NCBI GenBank assembly: GCA_028820635.1
Contig: JAPPIG010000082.1
Location: forward strand, 1-64,000
Length of the DNA stretch: 64,000 nt
Reading direction: 5' to 3'
Source of the DNA: Candidatus Poribacteria bacterium
Lineage (GTDB): Bacteria > Poribacteria > WGA-4E > WGA-3G
In this document: one piece after another, positions 53,401 to 60,094 of the stretch
Layout of the letters: the number at the start of each line of letters is the position of its first letter
Numbering within the stretch: position 1 is the stretch's first letter
The notes under the pieces: generated by a model
Seen by the model: only the letters and a program-made list of their open reading frames with translations
What the model was told of the DNA's origin: nothing
The model's database searches: none
Program-made: the position numbers and the translations under genes

Positions 53401-56326
53401 CGTGTGGGATGTGAGTCGTTGTAGTTGCTGAAGCGGGTTTAGTTAGCGGTGTAGGCATTTCCAAAATCCGCTGAAAATGTGGTTCAGCGCGTTCTAATTC
53501 GTTCATTTCGACCAACATCGCCCCTATTTTATAGATGTCTTTTGCATCAGTTGCCTTTTCTCCAGCGCGATCAAGTGTAAGTAATGCTTCCTCAAGTAGT
53601 CCATGTCTTATAAGTAAGTTAGAGAGTTTTATTTCTGCTTCCAGCGTTTGATTTTTGGCGTGTATCAACTTTGTCCATGCCTGAATAGCTTCCTGTTCAC
53701 GTCCCGCATCGTATAACAATTCACCCAGTTTTTGTTGATGCACAGCATTAGGGTGTGCATCAACAAGCTGCTGTTGGTAGTTTAAGGCATCTTCTATATT
53801 ACCCAGGTCCGTATTAATTTTTACAAGTTGTTCCAGCAGCTCTTGATTGTCAGGTTGCCGATCTAAAGCCCGCGCAAGTTGGAACTTGGCATTAGACAGA
53901 TCCCCAATATCCTCGTAGATATTTGCAAGTGCAAGCACAGGTGCAACACTGGAGGTGTCAACTTTAGAAAGTTGTTTCAGTTTTTCTTGAAACTCGTTAT
54001 GTTGTCCGAGGTCGTAATATAACTCTGAGAGTGGTTTGACAAAGGCAAGTTTATCACTGACACTATCACTCAATTTCCAACACTGCCAATACTGGTCAAG
54101 TGCTTGCCGCAGATTTCCTGATAGTTTGTAAATTGACGCAAGTTCCGTGCGAATATCGGTTGCATCTGTGCGAAGTCGTATTGCTTGCTTGAGGCTGGCA
54201 ATAGCCGTATCATAATTGCCGGATCCTTTTGCGATTTGTGCTAACAGTTGATGTCCTTCTGGGTTCCGTGGACTATGTGCAACGACCTGTTTTGCCGCTT
54301 CCGTTGCTGCTTCAAAATCCATGGTATTTAGATGGGCACGCGCGATATTTGCGTAGTATTCGCGTGCATTTGCGGAATCTATCTCAATTAAATGTGTGTA
54401 GATAGCGTTTGCATCATCTTGGCGATTCTGCTGAGTATACACTTCTGCAAGCCTTCTGTTGACAACGATGTGATCCGGACGCAATGCTTTTGCTTCCAAT
54501 AGAACTTCAAGCCCGTAAGTAATGTTCCCCAACTTGAGATACATCTTAGCGAGGCGCATCTGCAATGCGAAAGTTTCCTCAACATTTGCCGTTTGCTTTT
54601 TCCGCTGCTCTTCTACTGTTCCAATTTCATCTAAAAGTGTTCCCTGCCGCCGATAGATTTCAATTCTCTGGTCACCCATCTGTTCAGCGAAAAACGCGTT
54701 TGGTGCAAGTTTCTCAGCCTCAGCGTATTCTGTAAGGGCATCTTCGTATTCTTGATTCTCCATGAGGCGCTTTGCCAACGCTTCGCGATAGCGATACACA
54801 TCGGGCATCAATTGTACTGCTTTTCGGCTTGCATCAATCGCTTGAGTAGGAAACTTTTTTGCCCCTAACAATCGCGCTAAACGGTCGTGATTCTCAGCAT
54901 TGCTTTTATTGTCAGCAACCATTTGATTCCATGTTTGAACTGCCTGTTCACGGTTGCCTTGACGGAAGTAGTACTCTCCGAAATACTCAATGTAATCCAG
55001 ATTGTCAGGCTCAAGAGAGATTGCATTTTGATATGCTGTAACAGCATCTTCCATCCATTCGTGTCCGGTGTAAATCTCGGCAAGGATAAGATGTGTGCTT
55101 GCATTCTGTGCATCGCGGTCAATCATTCTCTGATATACCGCTTTCGCTTTGTCTACATTTGCAAGTTGGACATACAATTTTCCAAGTTCTCTATAAATCC
55201 CAAAATCGTCAGGTTGTTGTTCAGTAAGAACTTCATATTCAGTAGCTGCCTCTTCCAACTTTTCGGCGTTGCGAAGTGCAGTAATCAGGTTGAGACGTAG
55301 ACTGGAGTCTGTTGGGGCAAGTTCCAATCCCTTTCGGTATGTCGTAATACTTTCATCAAGTTGTTGATTTTCAATATATGCTGAGGCAAGTAAACCGAGC
55401 AATTCAGGTTCATTTGGCGTTGTTTCAAGTTTGTTTTGATAGTAGGTGATTAATCCTTCCCAATTTCCGTCAGCGGCATAAATACCGATGATGCGTTGCT
55501 GTAGGTCTTTTCGGAGCCAATTTCCGGGTGCAGTCAATGCTAACGCCTCATCGTAATGTTTACGTGCTGCTTCATAAGTGCCAGTATCTTCATGGATTTT
55601 ACCGATTTCTCGCAGGCTGAGACATCTACGATACGGATCGTCTTTTTTGATCTCAAGGATGGCTTGGTGCTGTGCGATTGCTTGTGGATAGAGTTTTTGT
55701 TCGTGAAAAAGGTCAGCAAGTTCAATCCGTGCAAATATGTTTTCTGGGTCAAGTTCTGCTATTTTTGACCATGCGTTGATTGCCTCTTCCACTTTGTCAC
55801 GACTAAAATAGGAGCGTCCAAGGACTTTATAAATTTCAGTTAATTCTTCTGGAGAGGTAGATTGTACTTGTTTCGTCAACTCCACAGCCTTTGTCAATTC
55901 AACAATAGCATTCTCATGTTGACGTTGTGCTGCATACATCTTTCCCAAAGCAAAATGCGGATAGTAGTTGTTCCGTGAGAGTTCAACAGCGCGCTGGTAA
56001 GCAGTGAGTGCTTGCGTATCTTTCCCAAGTCGTTTATAAAGATGTCCCAAGATAAGTTGGACGTTAGAATCGTTAGGGTTCGCTTGTGCTTCTGCGTTAT
56101 AATCAGTAACCATAGCATCTAAGCCAGGTCCTTCAAGATAAAACTGATAAAGCCGATCAAAAACGCTCCCCTCTTTCGGCTTTTGTCTGAGCATTAACTT
56201 GTAGCGTTCGATGATTTTCGCATCGTTTGTTTCATCTTGTGCAAGGATGATTGAAGAAGTAGATAAAGAAAAAAATAAAATGTATAACACACATAAAGCA
56301 ATTGAAGATTTTTTACGTCCAAACAT
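47489..56326 (-). CDS. Giant exported TPR protein without LamG (giant 3)
   Basis: A 2945-aa protein with GGAGG 7 nt before the ATG at 56326. Signal peptide 1-29 (ALCVLYILFFSLSTSSIILA, then Gln-Asp), head DAKIIERYKLMLRQKPKEG, dozens of TPRs, Tyr/Pro-rich linker at about 1265 (YSSGGYTPVQSSFPSP), and one GPFD domain at about 2783-2940. Where the other giants carry the LamG domain, the sequence runs straight from GDLYQRSRETHGAERL into VTAAYEKAIKLEPN, so the lectin module of about 210 residues is absent without disturbing the TPR register. Otherwise it is collinear with giants 1 and 2 throughout. It is probably exported and acts as a repeat scaffold; the partner is unknown. Confidence 0.9.
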   Translation of the reverse strand: MFGRKKSSIALCVLYILFFSLSTSSIILAQDETNDAKIIERYKLMLRQKPKEGSVFDRLYQFYLEGPGLDAMVTDYNAEAQANPNDSNVQLILGHLYKRLGKDTQALTAYQRAVELSRNNYYPHFALGKMYAAQRQHENAIVELTKAVELTKQVQSTSPEELTEIYKVLGRSYFSRDKVEEAINAWSKIAELDPENIFARIELADLFHEQKLYPQAIAQHQAILEIKKDDPYRRCLSLREIGKIHEDTGTYEAARKHYDEALALTAPGNWLRKDLQQRIIGIYAADGNWEGLITYYQNKLETTPNEPELLGLLASAYIENQQLDESITTYRKGLELAPTDSSLRLNLITALRNAEKLEEAATEYEVLTEQQPDDFGIYRELGKLYVQLANVDKAKAVYQRMIDRDAQNASTHLILAEIYTGHEWMEDAVTAYQNAISLEPDNLDYIEYFGEYYFRQGNREQAVQTWNQMVADNKSNAENHDRLARLLGAKKFPTQAIDASRKAVQLMPDVYRYREALAKRLMENQEYEDALTEYAEAEKLAPNAFFAEQMGDQRIEIYRRQGTLLDEIGTVEEQRKKQTANVEETFALQMRLAKMYLKLGNITYGLEVLLEAKALRPDHIVVNRRLAEVYTQQNRQDDANAIYTHLIEIDSANAREYYANIARAHLNTMDFEAATEAAKQVVAHSPRNPEGHQLLAQIAKGSGNYDTAIASLKQAIRLRTDATDIRTELASIYKLSGNLRQALDQYWQCWKLSDSVSDKLAFVKPLSELYYDLGQHNEFQEKLKQLSKVDTSSVAPVLALANIYEDIGDLSNAKFQLARALDRQPDNQELLEQLVKINTDLGNIEDALNYQQQLVDAHPNAVHQQKLGELLYDAGREQEAIQAWTKLIHAKNQTLEAEIKLSNLLIRHGLLEEALLTLDRAGEKATDAKDIYKIGAMLVEMNELERAEPHFQRILEMPTPLTKPASATTTTHIPHATPYTPYMPYAFTTINMGKLNLPRNLLNQIQRQPHYYSGRSAQTWQPNSFEDAQAGALVQLTTIAQKQGKLNKLIEQYETNAAANPKDIKTLETLLQIYTLFNNSKRVSEITEQLLSISPNDPAYQRMRLNQLTQQNIDYETWKAHYDKMTALTPDARTWLAINYASISFYTGRTENAKKVLSELEHMKVTDLSAGLMLVPILAELGKMDQAEKMLAQIRIPVNQANPQTSPIGVPYFPMQQQGFHSQIYSTLAIAYLNAGQTEKAIEYFWTHLERTKPKTTNSKRVAPLTYASYSSGGYTPVQSSFPSPTIYYNQDRLRSLQQFFNTVLIKNQQEVLYSKLQAELDASNGRDRMYPGLALSYCYWWAAKRNKAQEMLSALQKEFTNDLSLKLNTCFVSMNVGEHKTALTLLKELVEADPRNRRQYNQMMFQLAVYTGDTVIIRELMTKLLNSPSGTRELYQFSQKLQNTGLTQFALAVAKKAVDMSKGERDPNFLMQLSRHLEKLGRQQDAAQLAERALRFGNQRDRYGQTLHQWNMQHASRLIRNTSGVQNREPKLLEAAENNPNSFRAQLNLANFYERNKQYQNASKAYEAALALRPKDSTVRQQYAQMLQQSGDVNKAVDQYNILIKENPSALGYNSHRVIDAFSNAGKINELVSYSKEMIAPSFGSFGQGTALSFAQGVAQHLLRHNNPKAAVEIYEKIIKVIPNNVYLYTQLISAYENVGETEKAMQLLRESMENTHLLNATQPFAQVEFILKLIELYKKSGKLKELATEYEVKLAEKPNDPLLIFPVALIKIGLNDLEGSDPLVEQLFKNTLLIANLEWANLLADAYKSAGDRDREIHVLEIATQKVNPQNSWGLTESYRKLGTAYMQKDEKTKGQDTFRKMGAILMSGGGTHGYWEKERLAQTFMQYAMWDDAEALFTDISNNLSANQSSREQAQRQLMMIKQMQRGLTATTQSPQKTQNMNIGSQKALAQQHTRNNKIKEAIQIYEQITKAMPEDFESRSQLASLYSRERQHDKALKTWEALLKADPENSRYQDGIINAYRASGKISEALELAQNYLTAEPQNSAHHARIARLYSSDGQVEKAIAAYKKSIELKPGDRQIYENLARLYTQNNEFDAAEKTYKEAIKYAERDWDKEHFERQLMDLYRRQGKLEEVLKDAEEKGTLTLKMQTEIAKQYKDKGESQKAITAYQKALTLATQDHERRNISLQLMAEYAKLGEDKSVLELFETAYNPNSISLGGKSIRSSGMSITAIRFGNDSVRDDLIKTYQDQGKLDKLQSFFEERLKSKPKDVAVLQVLSDIYRRAHNYKKAAEISQTLSEVQPNNIRSYYYAAAALNKTGQPELAKQFLNRGEAAFSSSNYRNDMLVHVALAIICLEGEMAEQAVKYAEQAVTKGSGGDIFKDGAYGLLGRCYFETKQYEEAANAYQQLANITRSDWKRKEAEKAIQRAYREGNLHETRIPKLVKMAEENPDDPDVRLSLAKSYESSDQVDEAIKQYEKLIELQPDTSEWHKTIGDLYQRSRETHGAERLAKVTAAYEKAIKLEPNTYELYEKLGQIYTQGSELEKAESVYRRALDAQLNEYEYNRVVSAIWALYDSQKQQEKGIAVLEELKPKMPTSSTLHELLADAYKNVGNTEKSELARSQWLEIRQKQVNKRQYHRDFNTLAEQLLNLNIYPEVALDYAQRAIKTGDNPKYGLTLGMAYLANEQYDEALEQLRSNLNTMKPEDVERQLLSRISAFGKNAQDKERFTEMVAQLINAISDNSTNELKTNLALAKFCREHGLTEIARTYIDKTGFIPESAWLFLGPFDNTKGVGYNTAYIPENEKQFDTTTKYDGINGKVSWQKIADETYDGFIDFGADDNWHTGYALTTIFSPDERKAQFLFDSDDQGKIWLNGKKMYAHRRNRGAVIDRRAIPVTLMAGKNSILVKVCNETLPWGFYLRITDSDGNPFKDLKFNNSEEK

Positions 56327-56774
56327 CTGAAGACCTCCATCAGAATAGGCGTTGTTGCAAATGACTTGTATTTCAATAATTCCTGTTAAGACCGTTGATG
56401 AAATTTTTCGATTACGGTATAGCGTTGATCAGTGGACTTTGTAAGCACGCTTAAACATATTTTCACCTATTTTCTACTTAGTGCAAATGCGGATATTTTC
56501 AAAATCAACTCAGATTTTTCAGAGTCGGTTCTCAGAGTTATATAGAAAACTTACGATGAATCCAGTCTCAATAAGGATTCTCAGCGTTTTTGATAAAACA
56601 ACAATTTCAGAGTGACTCTGAAATTTTCATATATGTTTGTAATGAATCTTTAAATTGTTACAACAACGTAAGTTAGAAACAAAGTCTTTAAAAATTCTCA
56701 ATTCTTATATCGAATTCATGTTAATTATAATTGAGACACCGCTGTGAAAGAAAATAGTTAATGCTTATTGAATC
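56327..56774. other. 448-bp gap upstream of giant 3
   Basis: No ORF or hairpin-family repeat is seen here. The DNA is AT-rich. The only marked structure is the palindrome at 56603-56625. The promoter of giant 3 must lie here or further upstream, but no convincing -35/-10 pair was found. Confidence 0.5.
56603..56625. promoter_or_regulatory. Perfect 11-bp-arm palindrome
   Basis: AATTTCAGAGT, one G, then ACTCTGAAATT. A one-base centre is too tight for an RNA hairpin loop unless the inner pairs open, so a protein-binding operator is possible; alternatively it ends the transcript of the gene at 56775. It is 277 bp upstream of giant 3. Confidence 0.45.
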
Positions 56775-57611
56775 TTACTTTTCGGTTTGATCTGTGGCGT
56801 TAGCAGTTTGACCAAAAGATGCCAACGTGAATGTATCGTGAAACCAACCTGTACAGTTGCTGTGTATATAGGTGATGTCATTTATCACAATACGACGATT
56901 GTTAGGAAACTTTTTAAGCAAATCACCACGTAGAAATCGTCCGTCATACCGTCTAAAGAAGACCGTTCGTCCGGTTTCTACTTCAATATAAACTTCCGCG
57001 AGTTCATCACCGTGCTCTTTGGTAATATCAGCATCTAAAACACGGAGACAGTGGAAAGTATTTTCGCCTATCGTCACATCATACGTGCCTGCACCAAACC
57101 CTTGCCCGTCCGTAAGTTTGTAGGAGCCATCAGGTTGAAGTTCATAGCGTCCATCGTCAACGATGCGGCGTTTGGCATCAGGTCCCCACTGGGCTTCAAA
57201 CCATTCATCCCCGATTGTATTGAAAATCCGTCTGCCATCAATTGTATTTACGACTGAAATCCACCTTGTGTGAGTTTCATCAATGCCAACGTACATCAAA
57301 TCTGGTGAGGGTGGCCAGTCCTTCGCAAGCCACTCATTGAATTGGATTTCAACGCAATCAATGTCTCGAATAATAGCAGGAGCGGTGGGAATCATCTCTG
57401 TTACAGCGTCTAACTTCTGTGTTTCGCCATCGTATTCTGCCCACATATAACGTTCACCCATCTTGGGGATAGCGAACCACCATTGTAGTTCTTGGCAATC
57501 TACCTCAGTTATACGATTTGAACTTTCAACTATCTTGATATCAGGACGGGTCGGCGGAAAAGGGTGATCTATTACTTTGCCCGGGTGTTCTATTGTGAAT
57601 TTCTGCTCCAT
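56775..57611 (-). CDS. Conserved-looking protein of unknown function
   Basis: A 278-aa soluble protein. The start at 57611 is fixed by AAGGAG with 9-nt spacing; an in-frame start at 57671 would add 20 residues without a site. It is rich in Trp, Asp and Tyr, with segments such as WWFAIPKMGERYMWAEYDGET, FNEWLAKDWPPSPDLMYVG, GIDETHTRWISVVNT and CLRVLDADITKEHGDELAEVYIEVETGRTVFFRRYDG. No signal peptide, transmembrane helix or cofactor motif is visible. The last part reads like a beta-rich sandwich. I do not recognise the family. It is the last of four same-strand genes after PhyH 2 and the two micropeptides. Confidence 0.7.
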   Translation of the reverse strand: MEQKFTIEHPGKVIDHPFPPTRPDIKIVESSNRITEVDCQELQWWFAIPKMGERYMWAEYDGETQKLDAVTEMIPTAPAIIRDIDCVEIQFNEWLAKDWPPSPDLMYVGIDETHTRWISVVNTIDGRRIFNTIGDEWFEAQWGPDAKRRIVDDGRYELQPDGSYKLTDGQGFGAGTYDVTIGENTFHCLRVLDADITKEHGDELAEVYIEVETGRTVFFRRYDGRFLRGDLLKKFPNNRRIVINDITYIHSNCTGWFHDTFTLASFGQTANATDQTEK

Positions 57612-57700
57612 CTTTCTATTCTCCTTAACCTTAAAAAACGTATCACTCATCTTTATTTTTAATGATTGCAAACAAATACAAAAGCAAATTTAAATCTTCC

Positions 57701-57793
57701 TCAATTTTTATTTTTCGTGACAATTACTATTCCCGCCAGTACAGCACCAACTAAGAATATGACAATTGCAAGTTCAACAAAGCCGATACCCAT
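57701..57793 (-). CDS. TatA-N-terminus-like single-span micropeptide 1
   Basis: A 30-aa peptide, MGIGFVELAIVIFLVG... ending in VTKNKN. AAAGGAG lies 9 nt before the ATG at 57793; a second ATG at 57802 directly abuts it and is less likely. A Gly-x-x-Glu start followed by a 20-residue hydrophobic helix and a short basic tail is the pattern of the TatA/TatB N-terminus (G-x-x-E-hydrophobic), but the amphipathic helix of true TatA is missing. A paralogue lies at 58091-58198. Real translation is supported by the ribosome site and by the conserved pair; the role is unknown. Confidence 0.65.
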   Translation of the reverse strand: MGIGFVELAIVIFLVGAVLAGIVIVTKNKN

Positions 57794-57996
57794 ACCCTGC
57801 ATCTCCTTTATTATTTATTCTTTTGACCTAACAAGAACTTGAGTTTGATAATATGATTCAATAACCACTGTGGGTTGGGTAGAACAGGATACACAATAAA
57901 ATCCGACATAAAGCGTGATTTATTTTCTATTTAATGCCGAAAGGACAGGGAAGTGAGTGAAACCCAACTCTTAATTACTTCCAAAACGGTTGAATT

Positions 57997-58025
57997 GTTG
58001 GGTTTCGTGCCTCAACCCAACCTAC
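57997..58025 (-). repeat. GTAG hairpin (GTTGGGTT stem)
   Basis: On the minus strand GTAG, then GTTGGGTT, loop, AACCCAAC. It separates the two micropeptide genes. The remaining DNA between them (57803-58090) has no other feature. Confidence 0.8.
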
Positions 58026-58090
58026 ATCTACTCATCTTTATTTTTACTGATTTCAGAACAAATATTAACGCCCATTTACGTTATTTTCAG

Positions 58091-58198
58091 TTAATGTTTT
58101 GGTTTAGCAAGTGCTATTATCGCAAGGACAGCACCTACAAAAAATGATCCGACAACTAATACGATAACAAGTTCTAAAGGACCTATGCCTATCATCAT
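58091..58198 (-). CDS. TatA-N-terminus-like single-span micropeptide 2
   Basis: A 35-aa peptide, MMIGIGPLELVIVLVVG... ending in LAKPKH, with AAGGAG 7 nt before the ATG at 58198. The IGIGPLELVIVLV start is very close to the TatA/TatB consensus for the transmembrane helix, including the Gly-Pro-x-Glu turn, but the protein stops right after the helix and a short basic tail. It shares the GAVLA core and length with micropeptide 1. It is 48 nt downstream of the PhyH 2 stop, so it may be co-transcribed with it. It could be a small membrane regulator or a minimal TatA-like subunit; both are inference. Confidence 0.7.
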   Translation of the reverse strand: MMIGIGPLELVIVLVVGSFFVGAVLAIIALAKPKH

Positions 58199-58246
58199 TT
58201 TAAGTCTCCTTTTTAGCAAATTCTGTGTAAACTTAATTGTGCTGGG

Positions 58247-59059
58247 TTAGTTTTCTTTCCAACGTTTGACCGCATCTAATTTCGCCTGCTGCCAATCTGT
58301 CCAGTCTTTTTTGCCTTCATATCTCACAACATCGTGAATCGTGGCACGCGGTTGATAGGTAATATAGTTTCCCGTGTGCCATGCAAGATTCCGATAAATC
58401 ATAAAATCTCCCGGTCCCAAATGCACTTGAATCGCACCCGGAAACTGCTGACAATGTTCTAAGTAAAGCCGTTCTGCCTCAACATTAGACTGTCCTTCAG
58501 TAGGTTTGCGCAATGTAGGATCACCAGTTGACTGCTCTTCTCCGGGCATGTCCCACTGCCGAAGGTGGCTGCCGGGAACAAACCAGGTGCAAGAATCCGC
58601 GTAGATCGCACAGTTGACCTGATTGAAGTGGCGCAAGTCATGCCACACTTCTGCAAGTTTTGCGTTTACGGTTTCATCACGTGCTTCAGGCGGCACCTCA
58701 ACCACACCATCACGATGCCAACCAATATGCCAAGGATGTTCAAGAGGCTCCACGAGTAATCCCATAATATCAACATGTCCGTGGGTGTAGTCATCACCAA
58801 GTAATTTCTGTACAGCGTCTTGAAGTTCAGGCAGTTCTGTGTAGTCATAAAACGGTTTCAATTCTAAATCGTCACCGTAGTTTGATAACGGTTGAATCCG
58901 CTGTGTCTGTGGTCCATTGAGTTTGTGTGCTAAGTGGCGTGCTTTTTCGGCCTCTCTGCGTAAATCGGTAAGCAGGGATGGCGGCACAATCCCTCGAAAA
59001 ATCAGAAATCCTTGCGAGAGATATTCGTTAACCATATAATCTTGAAATTCAAATGCCAT
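58247..59059 (-). CDS. Phytanoyl-CoA dioxygenase family protein 2
   Basis: A 270-aa Fe(II)/2-oxoglutarate oxygenase. The start ATG at 59059 has AGGA 7 nt upstream; an in-frame start at 59122 would add 21 residues that do not fit the family. Motifs: YLSQGFLIFRGIVPP at the N-terminus, His115-x-Asp117 in GWHRDG, WFVPGSHLRQWD, His228 in LAWHTGN and Arg238 in PRATIHD. It is a different subfamily from the gene at 17068: it has an extra histidine-rich approach (HPWHIGWHRDG) and a longer insert before the distal His. The substrate is unknown. Confidence 0.9.
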   Translation of the reverse strand: MAFEFQDYMVNEYLSQGFLIFRGIVPPSLLTDLRREAEKARHLAHKLNGPQTQRIQPLSNYGDDLELKPFYDYTELPELQDAVQKLLGDDYTHGHVDIMGLLVEPLEHPWHIGWHRDGVVEVPPEARDETVNAKLAEVWHDLRHFNQVNCAIYADSCTWFVPGSHLRQWDMPGEEQSTGDPTLRKPTEGQSNVEAERLYLEHCQQFPGAIQVHLGPGDFMIYRNLAWHTGNYITYQPRATIHDVVRYEGKKDWTDWQQAKLDAVKRWKEN

Positions 59060-59166
59060 TGTATTTCCTAATATGATTAGTCGTGAGTTTTCAAGCGATT
59101 CTTCACATTTTCCTGCGAGCAAATTAGACTATTGTTCTGTCTACACCAAAATTGCAAGTGTTAGTA

Positions 59167-59231
59167 GTCGGGAATCGGAGTTCCCTCCTACAAAGAGGGA
59201 TGTTCTGTAGGAGCGATTTCCGAATCGCGAC
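59167..59231. repeat. Inverted GTAG hairpin pair with flanking repeat
   Basis: 59167-59191 (minus, stem GGGAA/TTCCC) and 59207-59231 (plus, stem GCGAT/ATCGC, loop TTCCGA). The sequence after it (CGCAAAATTCGGTAGACACTCC) recurs at 200-229 behind a similar pair, and the sequence before it (GTCTACACCAAAATTGC) is a partial inverted copy, so the pair probably sits inside a further MITE type. Confidence 0.75.
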
Positions 59232-59322
59232 CTTTACCCGCAAAATTCGGTAGACACTCCACTATGTTGCTAATTCATTTCAAATATTATTATTACACAT
59301 TTTCGGATACATTTTTGTGCCT

Positions 59323-59790
59323 TCAACAAGCTGATAACTTACGCATTGCAGCAAGATATAACGCTTTGCTTTGATTATCAAACGGTCCTGGCTTGGATCG
59401 GTTTTCTGGAAAGTGCGAAAACAGTTTCGCTTCACTGACTTCGTTAGTATCCAATGGGGTGCCTAACTTTTGGATTTCTCCCAAATAAGCGATTCCCCAA
59501 TATTCAAGGTTGAACATAAAGCAGTGGAGGTGACACAACACTTCAAAATTTTTCAAAGTTGCCCCTGTTTCCTCCATGAGTTCACGATGTAAAGTTTCTT
59601 CAACCGTTTCCCCAGATTCAACGCGTCCACCAGGTAAAACCCAAATATTTTCATCACGCCATTTGCAGAAAAGCATCCGATTTTGTTGATATGCAAGACA
59701 ATTGACGAACTTGATTTGCCCTACATTTTTTGGAGGATTATCAAAATAGAGTAACATGTATCCATCTTGTTCTTCAATTCTTTGGACCAT
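59323..59790 (-). CDS. Nudix hydrolase
   Basis: A 155-aa protein with AAGGTGG before the ATG at 59790. The complete Nudix box is at residues 55-77: Gly55, x5, Glu61, x7, Arg69-Glu70-Leu71, then Glu73-Glu74-x-Gly76, with the metal-binding glutamates intact. It would hydrolyse a nucleoside diphosphate linked to another group; the substrate cannot be told from the box. Upstream is a stretch (59791-60036) without visible features except the start of the sulfatase promoter. Confidence 0.92.
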   Translation of the reverse strand: MVQRIEEQDGYMLLYFDNPPKNVGQIKFVNCLAYQQNRMLFCKWRDENIWVLPGGRVESGETVEETLHRELMEETGATLKNFEVLCHLHCFMFNLEYWGIAYLGEIQKLGTPLDTNEVSEAKLFSHFPENRSKPGPFDNQSKALYLAAMRKLSAC

Positions 59791-60036
59791 TTTTCCACCT
59801 TAAACACATACAAAACATCTGACAAAATAAGTTTAGTTTGAGTATTGTAGACTCACGGTTATAGCCATCTGTAGAGTCAGCAATTTAAGTTGTTGCAGGA
59901 GATATTCAGATAGCGTTCTATGTTGACTTGATAAAGTTTGACTGAAACTTAGATGAGGTTTGAAAAACCCTTAATTATTGTACTACAACCCGTATTTCTA
60001 TGTCAAATAGAAACGTATGTGCTACTATGTTTTTTG

Positions 60037-60064
60037 TTGACGATAATCTTATGCTATGTATAAT
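60037..60064 (+). promoter_or_regulatory. Promoter of the sulfatase gene
   Basis: TTGACG (60037-60042), 16 bp, and a perfect TATAAT (60059-60064). Transcription would start near 60071, 24 nt before the ATG. It lies over an apparent upstream start at 60056, which is therefore not used. Confidence 0.65.
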
Positions 60065-60094
60065 GAAATTCAGTACCGTTTACGAGGAGAAAGC

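Noticed and set aside
47949-53431. Many open frames of 60-160 codons antisense to giant 3, and likewise in giants 1 and 2
   Set aside because: They lie opposite a continuous TPR coding frame, lack ribosome sites and family motifs, and arise from the codon bias of the long gene.
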